From positions 54,751,626 to 54,815,625 of the forward strand of contig JAZBQD010000014.1 of NCBI GenBank assembly GCA_036583965.1: DNA of 64,000 nt, read 5' to 3'. The notes under the pieces were generated by a model that worked only from the letters and a program-made list of their open reading frames with translations, searched no databases and was not told the origin of the DNA. A program made the translations under genes and the position numbers. This document shows, one piece after another, positions 46,650 to 60,592 of the stretch (its first letter is position 1; every line of letters begins with the position of its first letter). This DNA is from Prunella strophiata (Eukaryota > Chordata > Aves > Passeriformes > Prunellidae).

Positions 46650-47460
46650 CTCATTTGCAAATAACCTAAGAAAAAAAATCAACAGTCAAGTGATAAAGTC
46701 TTTCCAAGTATGAGGTCATTCAGTGCAGGGTGGACAGAGTTCAGCTTTGAAAACTTTGATGAAGTCTGTAAGAATTTGAATGACAATGCTAAAAAAATTC
46801 AGATGAAATAAATTATGATAAACGTAAGTGGAGAAACCAATAAAGGGCACTAAGCTGACTATATTACCTGGGGGAAGATTTTGGTTTTGTGACAGTAATT
46901 TCTAATTATCAGCAAATGTGAAAAGAAATCAGTTGTCAGAAAATATTAAAGAAATACAGAATGAAACAGAAAATGTCATGATTCCATCATATAATTTCAT
47001 GTTTCTTGTATGTTTTGAATACTGTACAACCTTAGTCCCTGCATCTCAAAATGATATAGCAGAATTAGAAATAGTTCAGGTAGGAGTAAAACCTCTGATT
47101 AAAACTGTGTAAACATTTCCATACTAGTAATGATTTAACAAGGCAGAACCAAACATGAACCTGTATGGAAGAAATAGGTGGTGGATTTAATAAACATCCA
47201 AAAAACTACAAGTGCCATAGACAGTTTAATAGAGATCAACCATTTCTGTTGTCTTCTTATCTACTATCAAATAAAGCTAATGGGAATTAGGTTCAGAACA
47301 AAGGGTGAGCTTTTAGAATTTTTGGGTTTTTCTTCCTCCATATAATATGAGGTGGAATAATGAAACTCTTTGTCAAAGAATGCTGTAGACTGTAAAAATG
47401 TAACTAGGTTCAAGGGCTTATTAGATAGTTCTGTGAAAGAAAAGTTTATTAAGCATTACT
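46650..47460 (+). mobile_element. Ancient L3/CR1-like LINE: 3' part
   Basis: Decayed matches to the remembered L3 3' region occur in the expected order: gatgaaataaattatgataa; then ttgaatactgtacaacc; then gcatctcaaaatgatatagc followed by gaattagaaatagttcagg; then tagagatcaacc; then aggttcaagggcttattag. The element continues that at 45890-46105. Divergence is high, consistent with an old copy predating most others here. The frame at 46918-47112 is a residue of the LINE's coding region. Confidence 0.65.
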
Positions 47461-47749
47461 AAATAGGTAGAGAACATCTGATTCAAGATATTTTCTGAAC
47501 TGAAAAAAAAAAAAATAGACAATAAAAGGCAGCGAAGTAATTCAGAAAATTCCATATATGCTTGCTCCATTCTTCCTTCTGCAATGTCTGCTTATTCCTG
47601 CAGCTAGGAAAAAGTTATTTAGTGTGTACTTTTCATCTGACTTAATGCCATCAGTGTCATAATCTTTTATTTAATTTCTTGTCCAGGTTTAGATATACCT
47701 TGATTTGGTCAAAATTCTTGCAACTAGATCTGTGTAGTGTATATATTCT

Positions 47750-48065
47750 GCACAATGCTCCCTGAGGAGGGGAGCTGGAGAGGGAGGTGCTGATCTCCCT
47801 GATATCCAGTGGCAGGATGTGGGGAATGGTTTAAAACTGCATCAGTAGACATTCACATGTGACAATAAGAATTTCTTTATTGAGGGGGTGGTTAAAAACT
47901 GTAACAGGCTTGCTAGAGAGGTGGTTGATGCCCCAGGCCTCTCAGTGCTTGAGGAGCATTTGGACAATACCTTTAAAATATGCTCTACCTACTGGTCAGC
48001 CTTGGTCAAAGAGTTGGAGTAGATGATCACTTGTAGAACCCTCCCATTCTTGGTGAACTATTCTT
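47750..48065 (+). mobile_element. CR1 LINE 3' end
   Basis: Landmarks are ctccctgatatccagtgg, gagaggtggttgatgcccc, gaggagcatttggacaatac, tggtcagccttggtc, gttggagtagatgatcac and a terminal gaactattcttat. The 3' end with gaactattct rather than ccaaccattctatg points to a different CR1 subfamily from those at 27-28 kb. Confidence 0.85.
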
Positions 48066-50314
48066 ATCTATTTAAAATTATATAAAATTATAAACCTAGT
48101 GAAAGTATTCTCATTTAGAAAAACTGTACAATACTTACTATCTTTTAAAATGTCACTTATGTAAAGAAACCCCAACCCTATTCCTAATGTGGGAAATATT
48201 TCAGTGTCACTTTAAAAAGCAACAACAGTAATTCATTTCACACTCATGTAACTCTCATGTGATTTTGAGGTCTTAGAGAAGAAAATGAAGCACAAAACAA
48301 TGACATTTGAATAGTGAGTGCACTCCCACTCATTTCTAGTTTGAGAAAAAAACCCCAAAACTTTTAGAATGTAGTAGCTACATTTCAATGTAACTCAAGT
48401 GTTCTTAACAGCAAATATTGAAACTATTAATGAAATTCACTAAAACTTCCATACTTTTCTTCAGCTTCTGGTGCTATATGTAACACACAAACAGGTTTTC
48501 CTACATTTTTATGTGTGTTTTAGAACTTCTTGGAAGAATGGCTGAAAAATTATCTCAACTTCTTACAGCAATCAAAGCCTAGTAGGTGAAGCTAAGCATG
48601 ATGAGACACTTTCTAATAGTAAATATATTAGGATAAATCTAGATAGTCACCTTGATTTTTTTTCACTATTGTACTCCTAAATCTGCCTCAGTATGTTAAT
48701 TTTCTTTGAAAAAGATTAAAAAAAATTAAAAAAGTGATAAAATCATCTTGCTTTTTCAGCTCTTTTCTCATTAAAGCTAGTCTGAGTATCTTCCATTAGA
48801 GTCAGACATAATCATACCCAAAAGACCAACATATCCATCGCTGTTCAGCTGCTGTAATGTTCTTCACTCTGCAGGAAGGAAGATTACTTTATCAGCAGGA
48901 GGTTTTCTGCTAAATCCATTGAAAAGTTGATATCCTTGAGGAATATTCTATATAATTATACAGAAGAATCAACAGAGACAAGTGTCAGCAGAGCCAGCAG
49001 CATTATACAGGCTTACAAATAGAAGAACATGGATCCTACTGGAAGGGTTGTCAGTCTCAAGGAGTGCCGAAGGAGTTGAATGTTTTAGTCAAAAAACTGT
49101 TATTTGTATTACACATATCCTCTTAATTTATTTTTATAATTGTTTTCCTGTTAATTTGGTTAGAGATAAATTATTTGCAGCTAGGTGACCTACTTGGCCA
49201 TCTTTTGATTTACATTCTATGAATAAAGGATATAAACTTCAACCTAATTAATATATTTTGTTCTATTTTCCAGTCCTTTACTTTTTCCCCCAGTGGTTCT
49301 TATGATAAAAACAGGTCCCATCATCTCTTATGAGCCTCACACATAATCCTTAATTTAGTCTAGACATTCTTTTCATAAAGCTGTCAGACCCAACCTTGAC
49401 AAAGTTTTTTAAATAAGCAGAATGGTTTAGATTTTAGCAGATATGTCTTGCTCTGGTAGATGGAGCTCATTGTCAGTGTTAGAGACATTAAGGCAAATCC
49501 ACCACTGTATGTCTGTGACCAATGTTCAACATTACTCAGTTTAGGGTTTCAGTAAGATGAATGTTAAAAAAATCCAGAAATTATTGAGTTGAATACTGTT
49601 GGTTTTGGTCAGTTTTGGTTTTTTAAGTAGCTGTCAACATGCCAATTTCAGACTATTTCTTATTAATGTAAGGAAAAAAATCTCGTGGCTTTTTAATAAA
49701 AAGTATATTAGAAATATATCTATTCTAAATATTCACCAGAAAACAAAGTATATCTCTTTTCAGAATCTATATTTTTGCAAATTTTCAGATAGCTTAATTT
49801 TTTCAACCATTAATTTTGCCTAAGAAAAGACACACATCTTTAAATAAAAGTGTTGATGAGAAAGAAGGTATTCAACCAGGTTTTTCTCAATCACTATTAG
49901 ACAAAAGTTCTTATATTATGAGTATACAAACATAACAGTATGAAGAGTGTTCTGAGAAAACTAAACGTATTCGGAAAACCCCAAATTTTATTTGAGGCTT
50001 AAATAATACTTTGACCTGAATTCTAAAGTATCCATACAGATTTCTTAAAAAAAACCATCAAATGCTGTTAGAAACTTCCCTGTTTTATATCCTTTTGAAT
50101 GTTATTTTTTTTTAACTGACTTCAATTTTTTGCCACCCTTAAGTAGGTTCATTTAAAGCCCTGGATTCCTACCAAATTATAATGTCTTTCATATTTTCAA
50201 AGTGCCCTACAGGACATGAAATGTCTGGCTTCTGTTAAGCATTAACCATAGACATTAAGGAGAGTAGGAAGTAGAGTTAAAAATGTCTTAATTTAAAAAA
50301 AAACCCCTTACGTA
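48066..50314. other. AT-rich non-coding stretch
   Basis: No gene or recognisable repeat seen. Confidence 0.5.
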
Positions 50315-50365
50315 TAGATTATAGATTATAGATTGTAGATTGTAGAATGTGGATTATAGATTATG
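50315..50365 (+). repeat. 7-bp tandem repeat, about 7 units
   Basis: Units are TAGATTA, TAGATTA, TAGATTG, TAGATTG, TAGAATG, TGGATTA, TAGATTA; the central units share single-base changes. Confidence 0.85.
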
Positions 50366-51357
50366 TGTTGATTTGAACCAGTTTTTTTCTGTTATGATGT
50401 GACTGAAAGTCTCTATTAAGGTTTTAGAGTGAAGTAGGAAAATATGATTCCATTAACTGACACTATCAAAAAGAACTTCTCAAAATCACTGGCTGTGGAG
50501 CACCTCTGAACCTCCATCTGTATGGAGCAGGCCAGGGACCTGGTAAAAATTTGTAGACATCTGACTAGGAAGGCTTTTTCTGGTGAGTGAGCTGACCTGT
50601 GCCAACAAGTGCCATAGTCACTGTAAAGAAAGGGAAAACCACACAAGACCTTAAAGTGAGTTTGCCATTCTTGGGAGCAGTGAACTTTCAGATCTCAGCT
50701 TCATCATGGAATATCATTATTAGGATTTTTATTTAAAAGAATTTTTTTTTCATCATCTTAAACAATCTTTTTAAACAATAGAAATAATTTTTAACCTAAG
50801 ATTTCAATAGTCATGATCTCTAAATAAGCATTGAAAATTTTACAAGTGTATTTTATATCTTAGTCTCTTTGTAAGTATATTATTGCTCAAATATTCACCA
50901 AATGAATTAGGTCTAATAAAGAATTATAATAATTTATCAGAAGTTTGATTAATATTAATGTTAAATAGTTTTATTTTATCACCAATGAGTTAAAAAAACA
51001 AAAAGGAAATTTATTTTCATCAGACTTATACTAATCATTAAGAAATACTTTGTCTTATTACATTTTGTTATTATGGTCAGATTTTATATAATTTCATCTG
51101 AAAAGCTGGCTGTGGCAATTGGTTTAATCTGATTAAATTGATTTAATATGACAAACTTTGGTGGATTAGATTGTGATGACTTGATAGAGTTACATACAGA
51201 GTGTCCATAGCCCATGGGCAAATTTTAAGGATGTCATCTAAAGAAATAACAGATTCCAAGATCTCCATGCAAAACAGATAAGAAGTAGCTTCTTTTTAGT
51301 TTTATTTTGTTTTTCTCTTCCAATAGTGTATTGTTTAGTTTGGTGGATTTTTTGTTT

Positions 51358-51359
<2 letters not shown>
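50366..51359. other. AT-rich non-coding stretch
   Basis: No gene or repeat recognised; the minus frame at 50416-50646 is unrecognised. Confidence 0.5.

Positions 51360-51397
<38 letters not shown>
51360..51397 (-). repeat. 38-T homopolymer
   Basis: Pure T run, a poly(A) in minus sense. No AATAAA signal lies just upstream on the minus strand. Confidence 0.95.
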
Positions 51398-51400
<3 letters not shown>

Positions 51401-51775
51401 TACTTTTTCTGTTCATTAACTTTAAAATTAAATATAGTCATAATTTTGTAAATATGAGTCTCAGCCATGAGAAACAAAACTTATGGACAAAACCAAACAA
51501 ATGGACAAAGCTAGAGCTCTGGTAACACTACAGTAAGATAATAATTGTGGATATAAATTTAGAACTTATCCTGGAGCCACTCAATATACAGAGATCAAGT
51601 AATCTCCATTATTTAATTAAACAAAAAATAGGTGGACTTTACTATCAGAAATATAACTGAAAACAAAAGATTTTGAAAGTAATTGTCAATATCAAAGAAA
51701 CCAGCATGGTTGTGGAATGACCAGACTTCAGCATCTGATTTCTAATTATATGTTTTTTTGCTTTTTGTTTTTCAG

Positions 51776-51865
51776 CTCCTGTACGAAAATTTCTCATTTT
51801 ACTATGTGTTGCTAATGGCTTACTGAATGATTAGTCCACAGAGATACAAACAAAGTTAAAATAAA
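51776..51865 (+). other. Possible terminal exon with AATAAA (unrecognised)
   Basis: A very strong acceptor (tgctttttgtttttcag) ends at 51775. In phase 0 the following frame reads LLYENFSFYYVLLMAY and stops; in another phase it reads PVRKFLILLCVANGLLND and stops. An AATAAA lies at 51860-51865. The pattern of acceptor, short frame, stop and polyadenylation signal resembles a last exon, but AATAAA is common in AT-rich DNA and neither peptide was recognised. Confidence 0.15.
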
Positions 51866-54800
51866 AAAGTCAAGAGGAAAACATCCTCTATTTTATTCTA
51901 GATGTGGCTATTTATAGCATCAATTTAATGTTCTTCAGTATACTTCCTAAATATCTATACTGTGGGGGTGCAATTTTGTACACTCAGAATTTAAAAAAAA
52001 AATTGAAATACAAAAGATTTTTTTTTTTTTTTAATGCATGTCTGTTAGTTTGAATATTCACTTTTCACTTTACTCATACAAGAAAGAAGTTACTGAATGC
52101 TTGCAGCTTACTGTCTGGTGATGAGCAATCTCTGCCACCAATAACATCCTCTCAACATGGACAGGTATGAGGGCTGCAAGGCAGAAAAGGAACTCAAGAC
52201 TCAAGCTGTTTGGCTATTGACTAGTTTCCCTTTAAAATAAGATGATTTAAAGAAGACAAAAGATCATACAGTGCTTTTTAAACTTTAACAGTCAAGTCCC
52301 AGTGTAGGGAAGCCTCATACACATAGCAGATTATACTGTGTAATGCATAGGAGTCCCCACCTCAGAGGATATAGACACTGAAAATAAACTTTTTGCATAA
52401 TTTTTCTTTTTCCAAAGAAATTTTTTTGAACTTTCTTTAATCCTAAAGTACCACACAAGCTTTTATTCAGAAAAGTTAATTATTACCTGCTACACTGCAT
52501 GTCTTATAATTATGAGATATTATTTAAGTTCATTACATGTAAAACCTGAAAGAAACAGCTCCTCCATCCTGCATATTTGAGACTTCTAGTTTGTATCTGT
52601 TTGATTACAAACTCATTTATACTTCATACTTTATGAAACACTGTAATCTAATTGCAATCTAATTACAGAATATTGCAGAACCTAGATCCAAATATAAAAT
52701 GTCATTGAGCATTATATGTGTATCCTTGATAATTTATTTGTTGCCATAAATTCTTTGTGAAGTTCCAGACGTATGACAAAAGCAATTGCCTCTTTCAAGG
52801 TGACTTACAAGGGACTGCTGGGACACAGTACTTTGGAATTTATCATGACACTAATGTAAATCTGAAGCCAGAAGATGGTGGCCACTCACTACTCTTGTGA
52901 ATCTAAACTGTTTTTCCTAGGTGAGAGATGAGGCCTAGGTGCATGATATTAGATATTCTAAACAGCTATCATCAGCATGTAAAGTTGTTTTTTATAGTAT
53001 ACATATCAAATTAAACCAAATAGGTAAGTCAGGTAGGTTTTGAACCTTGACATTTAGAAAATGAAGAGTTCTCAAACAAACAGAATATAACTTATTGGAA
53101 ATTTAAATTTTCCTGTGTTACTCTTGAGAGATTTCTTAGTAATACTGTCACAAGTAAAGCACCCTACTATTAGCAGTTTTGGATTATTCAACTGTTCTGC
53201 CATTTGGTCATGGTATCCACAGCTTGATTCATTTCTGCAGTTTGTTAAGGACCTTGAAGCGTGATTCCTCTCTTCCTCCCTTCTTTTAAAAGATTAAATT
53301 TGTTCTCAAAAAGCAGCTGGTGAATTATCAATAATTTTCATGTGCTTGAAAGTGATTGAATCAACATAATCACATGCTACAAATGAACAGGTGCTGGAAA
53401 CATGGCTTCAGACACCTCAGAAAAAGATTAAACCAGGATGAATAAGCTCAACTACAAAAGGTAACCTTTTAGGCACTCCATCAATTCTAAAATACTAGGA
53501 CATTCTGAAAATTATTTTATTCAAAGCATAGAGAATTGGTTACTATAAATCAAGTTCCATGTAAATCTCCCTTCAGCATACAGTATTCACAAAATACTTG
53601 TAGTTTTATCCCAGTTTTTACAGTCTTGAGAAACACTGATGAGAGAAAATTCAGGGAGGGGAGGGAGGGCTGGTTTATGAAGGCATTTTTTGAAACACTT
53701 GCTGTACCTCTATGCCTTTGTTTTAAAATCTAGCATTATTATGGGTTTTAAAATAATGTAACAAGGGCGTGCAAAGCTGTCATTGGAACCTCCTATTTCC
53801 TCTAATTTTTTTTTAACACTGTGGTTACAAGATAACAAACCTTGGTTTCTCCTCTTCCTTAAGAACAAATTTTAGTGTTCCTCTGCAAATAAGAATTCAC
53901 TTACCGGAACAGCAGCTGTCAGATAATGTGACTGGTAGAACAGTCAATTATCATTCCAATACAGACAATGACTGTTTAGCTGGCCTTTTGTCAACAGTAC
54001 TAAGATTTTTACATAACACATTTACAAACCAGACTTAGAGACTTAAAGAAAACAGTGAAGGCAAAGTGTATTTATCTTAGTCTATGAACAAAGCTGTATA
54101 TAAACTTTCTCACTTGAGGCAATGTGACAAATAAGATAAACAGATGCTCTGTACTGGCTTTCTGAGATACACTCTAAACTATTGCTGAGTTTATGGTGAT
54201 TATTATCTCTAATGCACCAGTAAAAGGACTTTTTCAACTATCCTGATCAGTTCTCATTTTCTAGTCATGTCAGATCAAAACTACATTTTTTTTTTTTTTA
54301 TTCTGGCTCATATAAGGGCACTTATCTATGCTGTCCAATATGTGAAATCAACTGGTATGTAACAGATATAATCATATACTATTTTGGATTGAAAACAGTG
54401 GAGATACATATAAATGATAAATATATTTAATTCTACTCTTTCTATTATTTATAACATAAATTCTTATATAGTAAGCTCTGATTTGTGCTGTAATTTCTGC
54501 CACCCAAAAATCAAGACCTTGATTTATTTTATTTCTTTCTCTGTGCACATTCCCATTTAAATTTCATAGCTGTATATCCTGTCTTAAATTCAGGTTCAAG
54601 TGGAGATAAGTCATATATATTCAATACAAAACTATTCTCATTTCCCATGAAGTGCATCTGTGAAAAACTTAGTTGTTCTCTGAAACCTGAATTTGACAGT
54701 GCAGAAATAACATGACCTGACTTAAGTCACAGTAAGAGTAAGAAACTCATGTTTTTACATGACCAGGACACTGTTAAGATCCTGTGCCAGACACAAAACA

Positions 54801-57620
54801 GCACAATGCCATTGACTTGATGAAGGAACTTAACAATTCAGGGTTAGGATATATAGATGACAGGTTCTTTTGCTCTTAAATATTTTTTTTTGATCTCTAC
54901 CCTGTCTCCTCACTGGACTGTGGTATTGTTTCTGTGATCAAGATTCATGTACAAAGTGTCAGACACTAAACTTCTTCATCTCAAGAAAGGTTTCTGTCTG
55001 CATAAATACTTTCTCAGTCTAGGCCTGAGTAACTCAAAACAATATGAGAGACAGTACAGCTGAATTACAGATATTGTCCCAATAATCAGTGTGATGAGAA
55101 AGACTCCAAGAAAGTTGTAGGAGTTATTTTATTCTTTAGAGTCTGTCATGTTGTAGGTTATGTCAAAAAGCAGTTTGGTTCAGAGAAATTCTAGACAGGG
55201 CTTTGTTCCATGGTTAGGCATAATGGCTTTTAATTTTCAGGCTTTTCTGTAAACAGAAAAATATGAGACTTCCTAAGAATGTTGAAAATATAATCCTATA
55301 TATCTTCTTCAAGGAAAACCATGATAATGATATGTATTAAATTTTAAAAATATATTCAAAACTGCAATTATTTTAAATTTAAAAAAAATGTTTTTTTCAA
55401 AATGCATTCCTCATCATGACATCTGTAAATCTCATGCCACCAGCAGGATTTTCCAGTCCTTTCAGAACCATCTATAGTCACCTCTGTGTAGGGTATGAGG
55501 TCCTAGAGCAGAAGGGACAGACATCAGACTTATTTCCTGTGTAATTCCATGCTCTTTCATTATGAGCAGTCTCAAGCAGAACTTCCTCCTTCTTCTTCTT
55601 TACATGGTTGAAGCACACATGAAAGTTTATCATAAGAAAGCTTACACCAACATATTAAAAAAAATAAAAATTTGCAAAGAGCTTGTGTTTCTCAGAAATA
55701 ACTCTTCAGTGCAGTTATTTTTAATAGAATAGATATTTATAAATATGAGAAAATTGATACTCTCCCAGAATATTTTTCAAAGCTCCCTGAGTTTATGATG
55801 CAGTACACATACCTCAACTAGATTTAATGACTTTTGCTTTCTAGAAATCTTTGATGGATTTTGCTCTCTCAATATGTCCTCTATGTTCTGAACTTTTAAA
55901 GCTTTAGGCATTTTTCTTTGGACAAATAATTATTATTTTCTCATTAGCTGTGTAAAGAATGAATATTTCCTTTATATCTCCTCTGCCCTTAAAGTTTCGT
56001 TCTGTCTTGAGACCTAATACAAAATTGTCCTACTGTGTGGTTATGCTTTTAGTCAGAGTTGTTCAGAAGAGCTGAGATTACATTAAAGAGACTAGTTCAA
56101 GACAAACAAAATAAAATAAATTTTTAAAAAAACCATGGAAAATATGTCTGCATACTGCATGCTTAATCTGTTAATAACTAGTTATATTTCAAGATGGATA
56201 AATGCTGAACAAGACACTCCTATAATGAGACAATCTAGTTCAACGTAAATTTCTCAGCTTTACCTAGCTGGTATAATTTTGTATGATATCAGTATACCCC
56301 AAATTATTCAAAAAAACTACTCTGAATCTGAATAAATTCCTTTACAGAAGGATGAAGCCAATTGAAAAGAAGCAATATTAGTAAATGGATGGCACTATTG
56401 CAGTTTTAATAATCTACCTTTTTTCATTAAAAGCCCCATACACACTTCCTCCCCTCTCAAAAGGCTGAGTGCAGAAACAAGACTACAAACAAACAAACAA
56501 AACAAAAACCCAAAATCAACAAAGCAAAAGAAATCAAATCAAGAAGGGGGAATTCCTGTAACAAGTGAATGAGAGACGCTGAGCTTTCATCAACTTCTAG
56601 AAGAATGAGAAAGGGTAACAGCAGTATCTACCTTCATTTTTTGTCTCCTTTCATAGCTCCCAGCCCATCCCATCCTACAATACATATCCTCTACCCTTTT
56701 TTATAGCTGTTTCTATGTTTTTCTTATGGATTTTTCATCTGATTTTTCATTTCAAATATCTTGGTTTTAATGCCTGAAAACACATAATTTCAAAAAATAA
56801 CTTACCAATGACAAAAATTAAATGTTTGGTTGTAAAAGAGTGAGGTAAATGGTAAAAGGTTTTTGTTGTTTGGTTTTGTTTTCTGTTTTTTCCAAATACA
56901 GAAATCATTCTCTGATCAGTAGAAATACCATCAAATAATAGAAATTATTTTTTCTTACAATCACATAATTTATTTTACTTCAAGAAAGAATAGCTTTAGA
57001 TAAAATAGGTAGTGTATTTGTATTTCTTCTCTTGCTATCAGAGCCTGTTGGAAGTGTATACATCACTTTGTCTAATCCATTGTTAGATACAAATAAGTTC
57101 ATAAGGACTGTTTATGGTATACCTCACTGGAATTTCTTGGCATTATTTGAAGGATTCCTAAGTCACATACTAAAATTCAATCAGTAATTCACATGTGGAC
57201 TGTGGGTCCCAGATAGTCAAACTGTTGTCTCATAATCTGTCTCAAAACCAGTCAGGATAACAGTTGTGAAATAAAACCTGAGTGTACTATTGTGTCTGTT
57301 TCAGATTGATTTTGTAACAGAATTAATTCTGACAGGACATAGTGTTAGCTTGTATCAATGGAACTCATTAAGATACTTTGTTGCTTTTTTTTGGAAATTA
57401 GACTTTGAACTAACATTTGCTTTGTTATAGCAAGACAAGGATAAGCAAGCAAAAGGTTATATTCTTGACTCAGGTGAGAAAAATAACTCTTCTACTGGTG
57501 CAGTCTATTTTTTTTTTCTTTGTGCAATCTAAATCTACTATGATAACTCAAATTTCACTTTACAGTGAAAATTGTAGCCATCTCTTAAGCTAAAACCTCC
57601 AGAGAAAATGTATAGAAGCA

Positions 57621-57623
<3 letters not shown>
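51866..57623. other. AT-rich non-coding stretch
   Basis: No gene or family repeat recognised over nearly 6 kb. It holds a T-rich run at 52018-52032, a T-run at about 54288-54299, an A/C-rich (CAAA)n patch at about 56488-56530 and a T/G-rich patch near 56862-56892. The frame at 53536-53733 is unrecognised. Confidence 0.5.
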
Positions 57624-57656
<33 letters not shown>

Positions 57657-57680
57657 TTTTGTTTTGTTTTGTTTTGTTGT
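57624..57680 (-). repeat. Poly(T) followed by (GTTTT)n
   Basis: About 32 T followed by five GTTTT-type units; in minus sense a (CAAAA)n run leading into poly(A). Confidence 0.95.
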
Positions 57681-60276
57681 TTTTGTGTTAAAATAACAAC
57701 ATTTAAAACTAGACATATAATGGACAGACAAGCGATCATGGAGCCCAGAGACACACCAATGTTTAGTGAAGACCACTAATAGGAAGAGCTGCCAACTCTG
57801 TTATAGAAAGAGACAACCTTACGGTAGGACTTCATGTACTGTTGTCATGAAACTGTCACCAAAATTGAGTCAGGGAACCTGTGGAGTGAATCAAAACAAA
57901 GGAGGGTGTCTAAGGAGGAATATTTCAATTCTCAGAACAAAAGCAGGGCAAAATAATACAATTAAAAGATTGACCTGAAAAAAGGAAGGAATAAGGTTTA
58001 ATACCTAAATTATGCTTTCTGGATACTATAAGAACAAAAATTCTCTGTTGTATGAGCTTTCAATGCTTTAAATTCTTGTATATGCATACTTTATCCCTTT
58101 GCTTTCCATTTATTAAATCTTCAGAGGTTTATCACATTTTTCAGCTGTAGCAGGAGTTCTTGAAAATGTGTCATTTCCCAAGGAGACATCCTAATGTGAT
58201 GAAGAGAAAAAAAATATCTCAAGTACAAATTTCAAACTCCTTTGTGTTTTGGACCATGGAGACTATTATTTGCCATCATAAGATCTGTATTGATCAATGA
58301 TTATAGGATGACAAATGACTCTCAAAGCACAGTAATTCAGCTTTCCTTTGTTTAAACACTCTGGTGTACATTCCTATAGTGTTTTTCTCAAGGCAACCCT
58401 GAGGCAGCCTTCAGGGTATGTTTTCAATACTGCAAGGCTGCACATGTGGCTTCAGAAGGAGTCAGCAGCTCACTGAACCTTGTCCAACTGCCACTAGCTT
58501 GTTGTCACAGTTTTAGCATGATACACGGGGCACTATTCTAATGAAGATATGTGAGATGTAGCAAGATCTAGCTAGCAAGACATCTTTAGAAAAGACTTAA
58601 TTATAATTTTTTTTTTCAAAATTCTGGTAATGATCTAGCTGGAAATATCACTCCAGTTTAAACTACAGTAGGTTGCTTTTCAGCCAAAAATACACTGTTA
58701 AATGCTGATACATTACATGGGATTTGGGCAGGCCTTTTGGTAAATCTCTATATATGAGGACCAAATGAGGGTTAAAAATATTTATTTGTAAGAGAAAGCA
58801 AACTGACACACATCTCTTTTTTTTGGCTGATAAATTATTTTCCAGTCAATCCCAAGTTCCTTTTAGCAGATCAGTAACTTTTCTGCTATAGGCTTCATGA
58901 TAAGCAGTTTGTTTGAATTTTTTCCTGGGTCACTGGCAATCTTTGTCACAGAGTATTAATTCCTCTGCATGTCTGCATGAATGAAATATGCTAAATTATA
59001 GAATAGCACAGGAACAGTAGTGAAAATTTAGTAAATTATACTAAATGTCTTTTAAAGAGATATTTCTGCAAGAATGACTGAGAACTTCAGAACCAGAAAA
59101 CATCTATCAAATTTTTTGGCCAAGTTTCTGCTAATTAGTCATAACCGATAACAGCCACAGCAATTTAGTTTTTAGTTGAGAGAAGAAATGTATTGCTTAT
59201 TTTCTCTCTCTTTTTATTTTTACTTCCCTTTTATTTTTTTTTTTTTCCCCTTAATTCACCTTTAATGATGGTTTCATTTAAAAACTAAAACAGGGAAAAA
59301 ATAGGTAAATATGTACAATTTAATAACAATCAGCACAGGTATACTTTGGTTTTGTTCCTAATATTGGAACAGCTTTTATGGATTAGAGAATACTTAAACT
59401 GATTAGAAAGCTTCAACTGACAGTGATCGTGTCTAGCTGAATGAAGCATTAAAGAATTATTCAAAGAAAATTGTGTCTCTGAAGGCTGTTAGCTTTCTGT
59501 AATAGACTAAATTAAATGACACAAAAAGTTCTCATATATTTCCACATTATTCAGGGTTATATTTTTTTTTTATTATTTATCCAAGAAAGGCATATTTTTC
59601 TCTTTTTTAAAAGTTAAGAAGGGAACTAAGTTTGATGCCTATCCTGTTTGAAATGCAGGGAAGAAACTTCTAAATGGAATGGCCAATGGCTGCAGTAGAG
59701 TACATAGTGAAATTCAGTATAATGATAATAGCATTTTTTAAGATTCCTTTGAGGAAAGGGGATGAGTAATAAAACCATTTAAAACACTTTTCTCATTTTT
59801 ATGGACTAGTAAGTAATTCTAAAATATCTTTTGCTAATGTGAGTGGTACTTTCTCAGGCCTTCTAGCACAATACAAAAATACACAAATTTTACCAAAGAA
59901 ACAGGCTTCAGGCAGCATGAAGAGGAACATGAAACCAAATCTGACTTCACATATACTTTGTCACCTAGTAAGTTCTTGCAAGACAGCACTTCATTTTCTT
60001 TAGCAATACCTTTCACAATACTATTCTTTCATGTTTGTGTAGGGGCTCACTGCAATTACAGGGGCCATCAGAAGCTTCATATATTTATGTCTGTGTTTCA
60101 CTCTTGCTCCCTAATGATTTAACATAAAGTACTGAAACTGATCCTATGACAGATCCTTAGAATCTGTGTTCAATACTGCAAGAATAGGTAAAAAAGGTAA
60201 ATGATACTATGAATTCACCTACAGACAAACCTAATCTGTGACAGCATCATGAACATTAGCAAACATCAAACAAGCT
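57681..60276. other. AT-rich non-coding stretch
   Basis: No gene or recognisable family repeat; a T-rich run lies at 59228-59249. Confidence 0.5.
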
Positions 60277-60282
60277 ATTTAC

Positions 60283-60592
60283 TGTGGGAGGTAGTACTGA
60301 AGGTAATTTTACCCCCTAAAAGAGTTGCAGCTGTTCTGATTACTAAGATTTGGAACAGGTGTGCCCTTAATAGGACACTAGGTACCTCCAATGACATTTG
60401 AGTAGTATAAAAGGAGGGACCAGCAAGACAGGAAGAGACAAAATTCAGTTAGCAGTGGTGTGGTGAAGAAGGAGGATGGAGTCAGCACTGTTAGGAACAG
60501 AGCTTGTGAAAAGGTATGGGACTTTTTATGGCAAGATTACATTTCAGAGCTTGCTGTTATAACTAGTAACTTTATCTGTGTTGCTAACAACA
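60283..60592 (+). mobile_element. 310-bp solo LTR with perfect 6-bp target duplication (second copy)
   Basis: Same family and orientation as 33130-33430. It starts TGTGGGAGG and ends AACAACA, flanked by the direct repeat atttac at 60277-60282 and 60593-60598. The TATA box is at 60406-60412, and GAAAAGGTATGGG is conserved. By-eye similarity to the other copy runs the full length with scattered substitutions and small indels and stops exactly at the TG and CA ends. The plus-strand frame at 60460-60804 begins inside it and continues into unique sequence; it is probably chance. Confidence 0.85.
60406..60412 (+). promoter_or_regulatory. LTR TATA box
   Basis: TATAAAA in the second solo LTR, aligned with that of the first copy. 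Confidence 0.6.
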
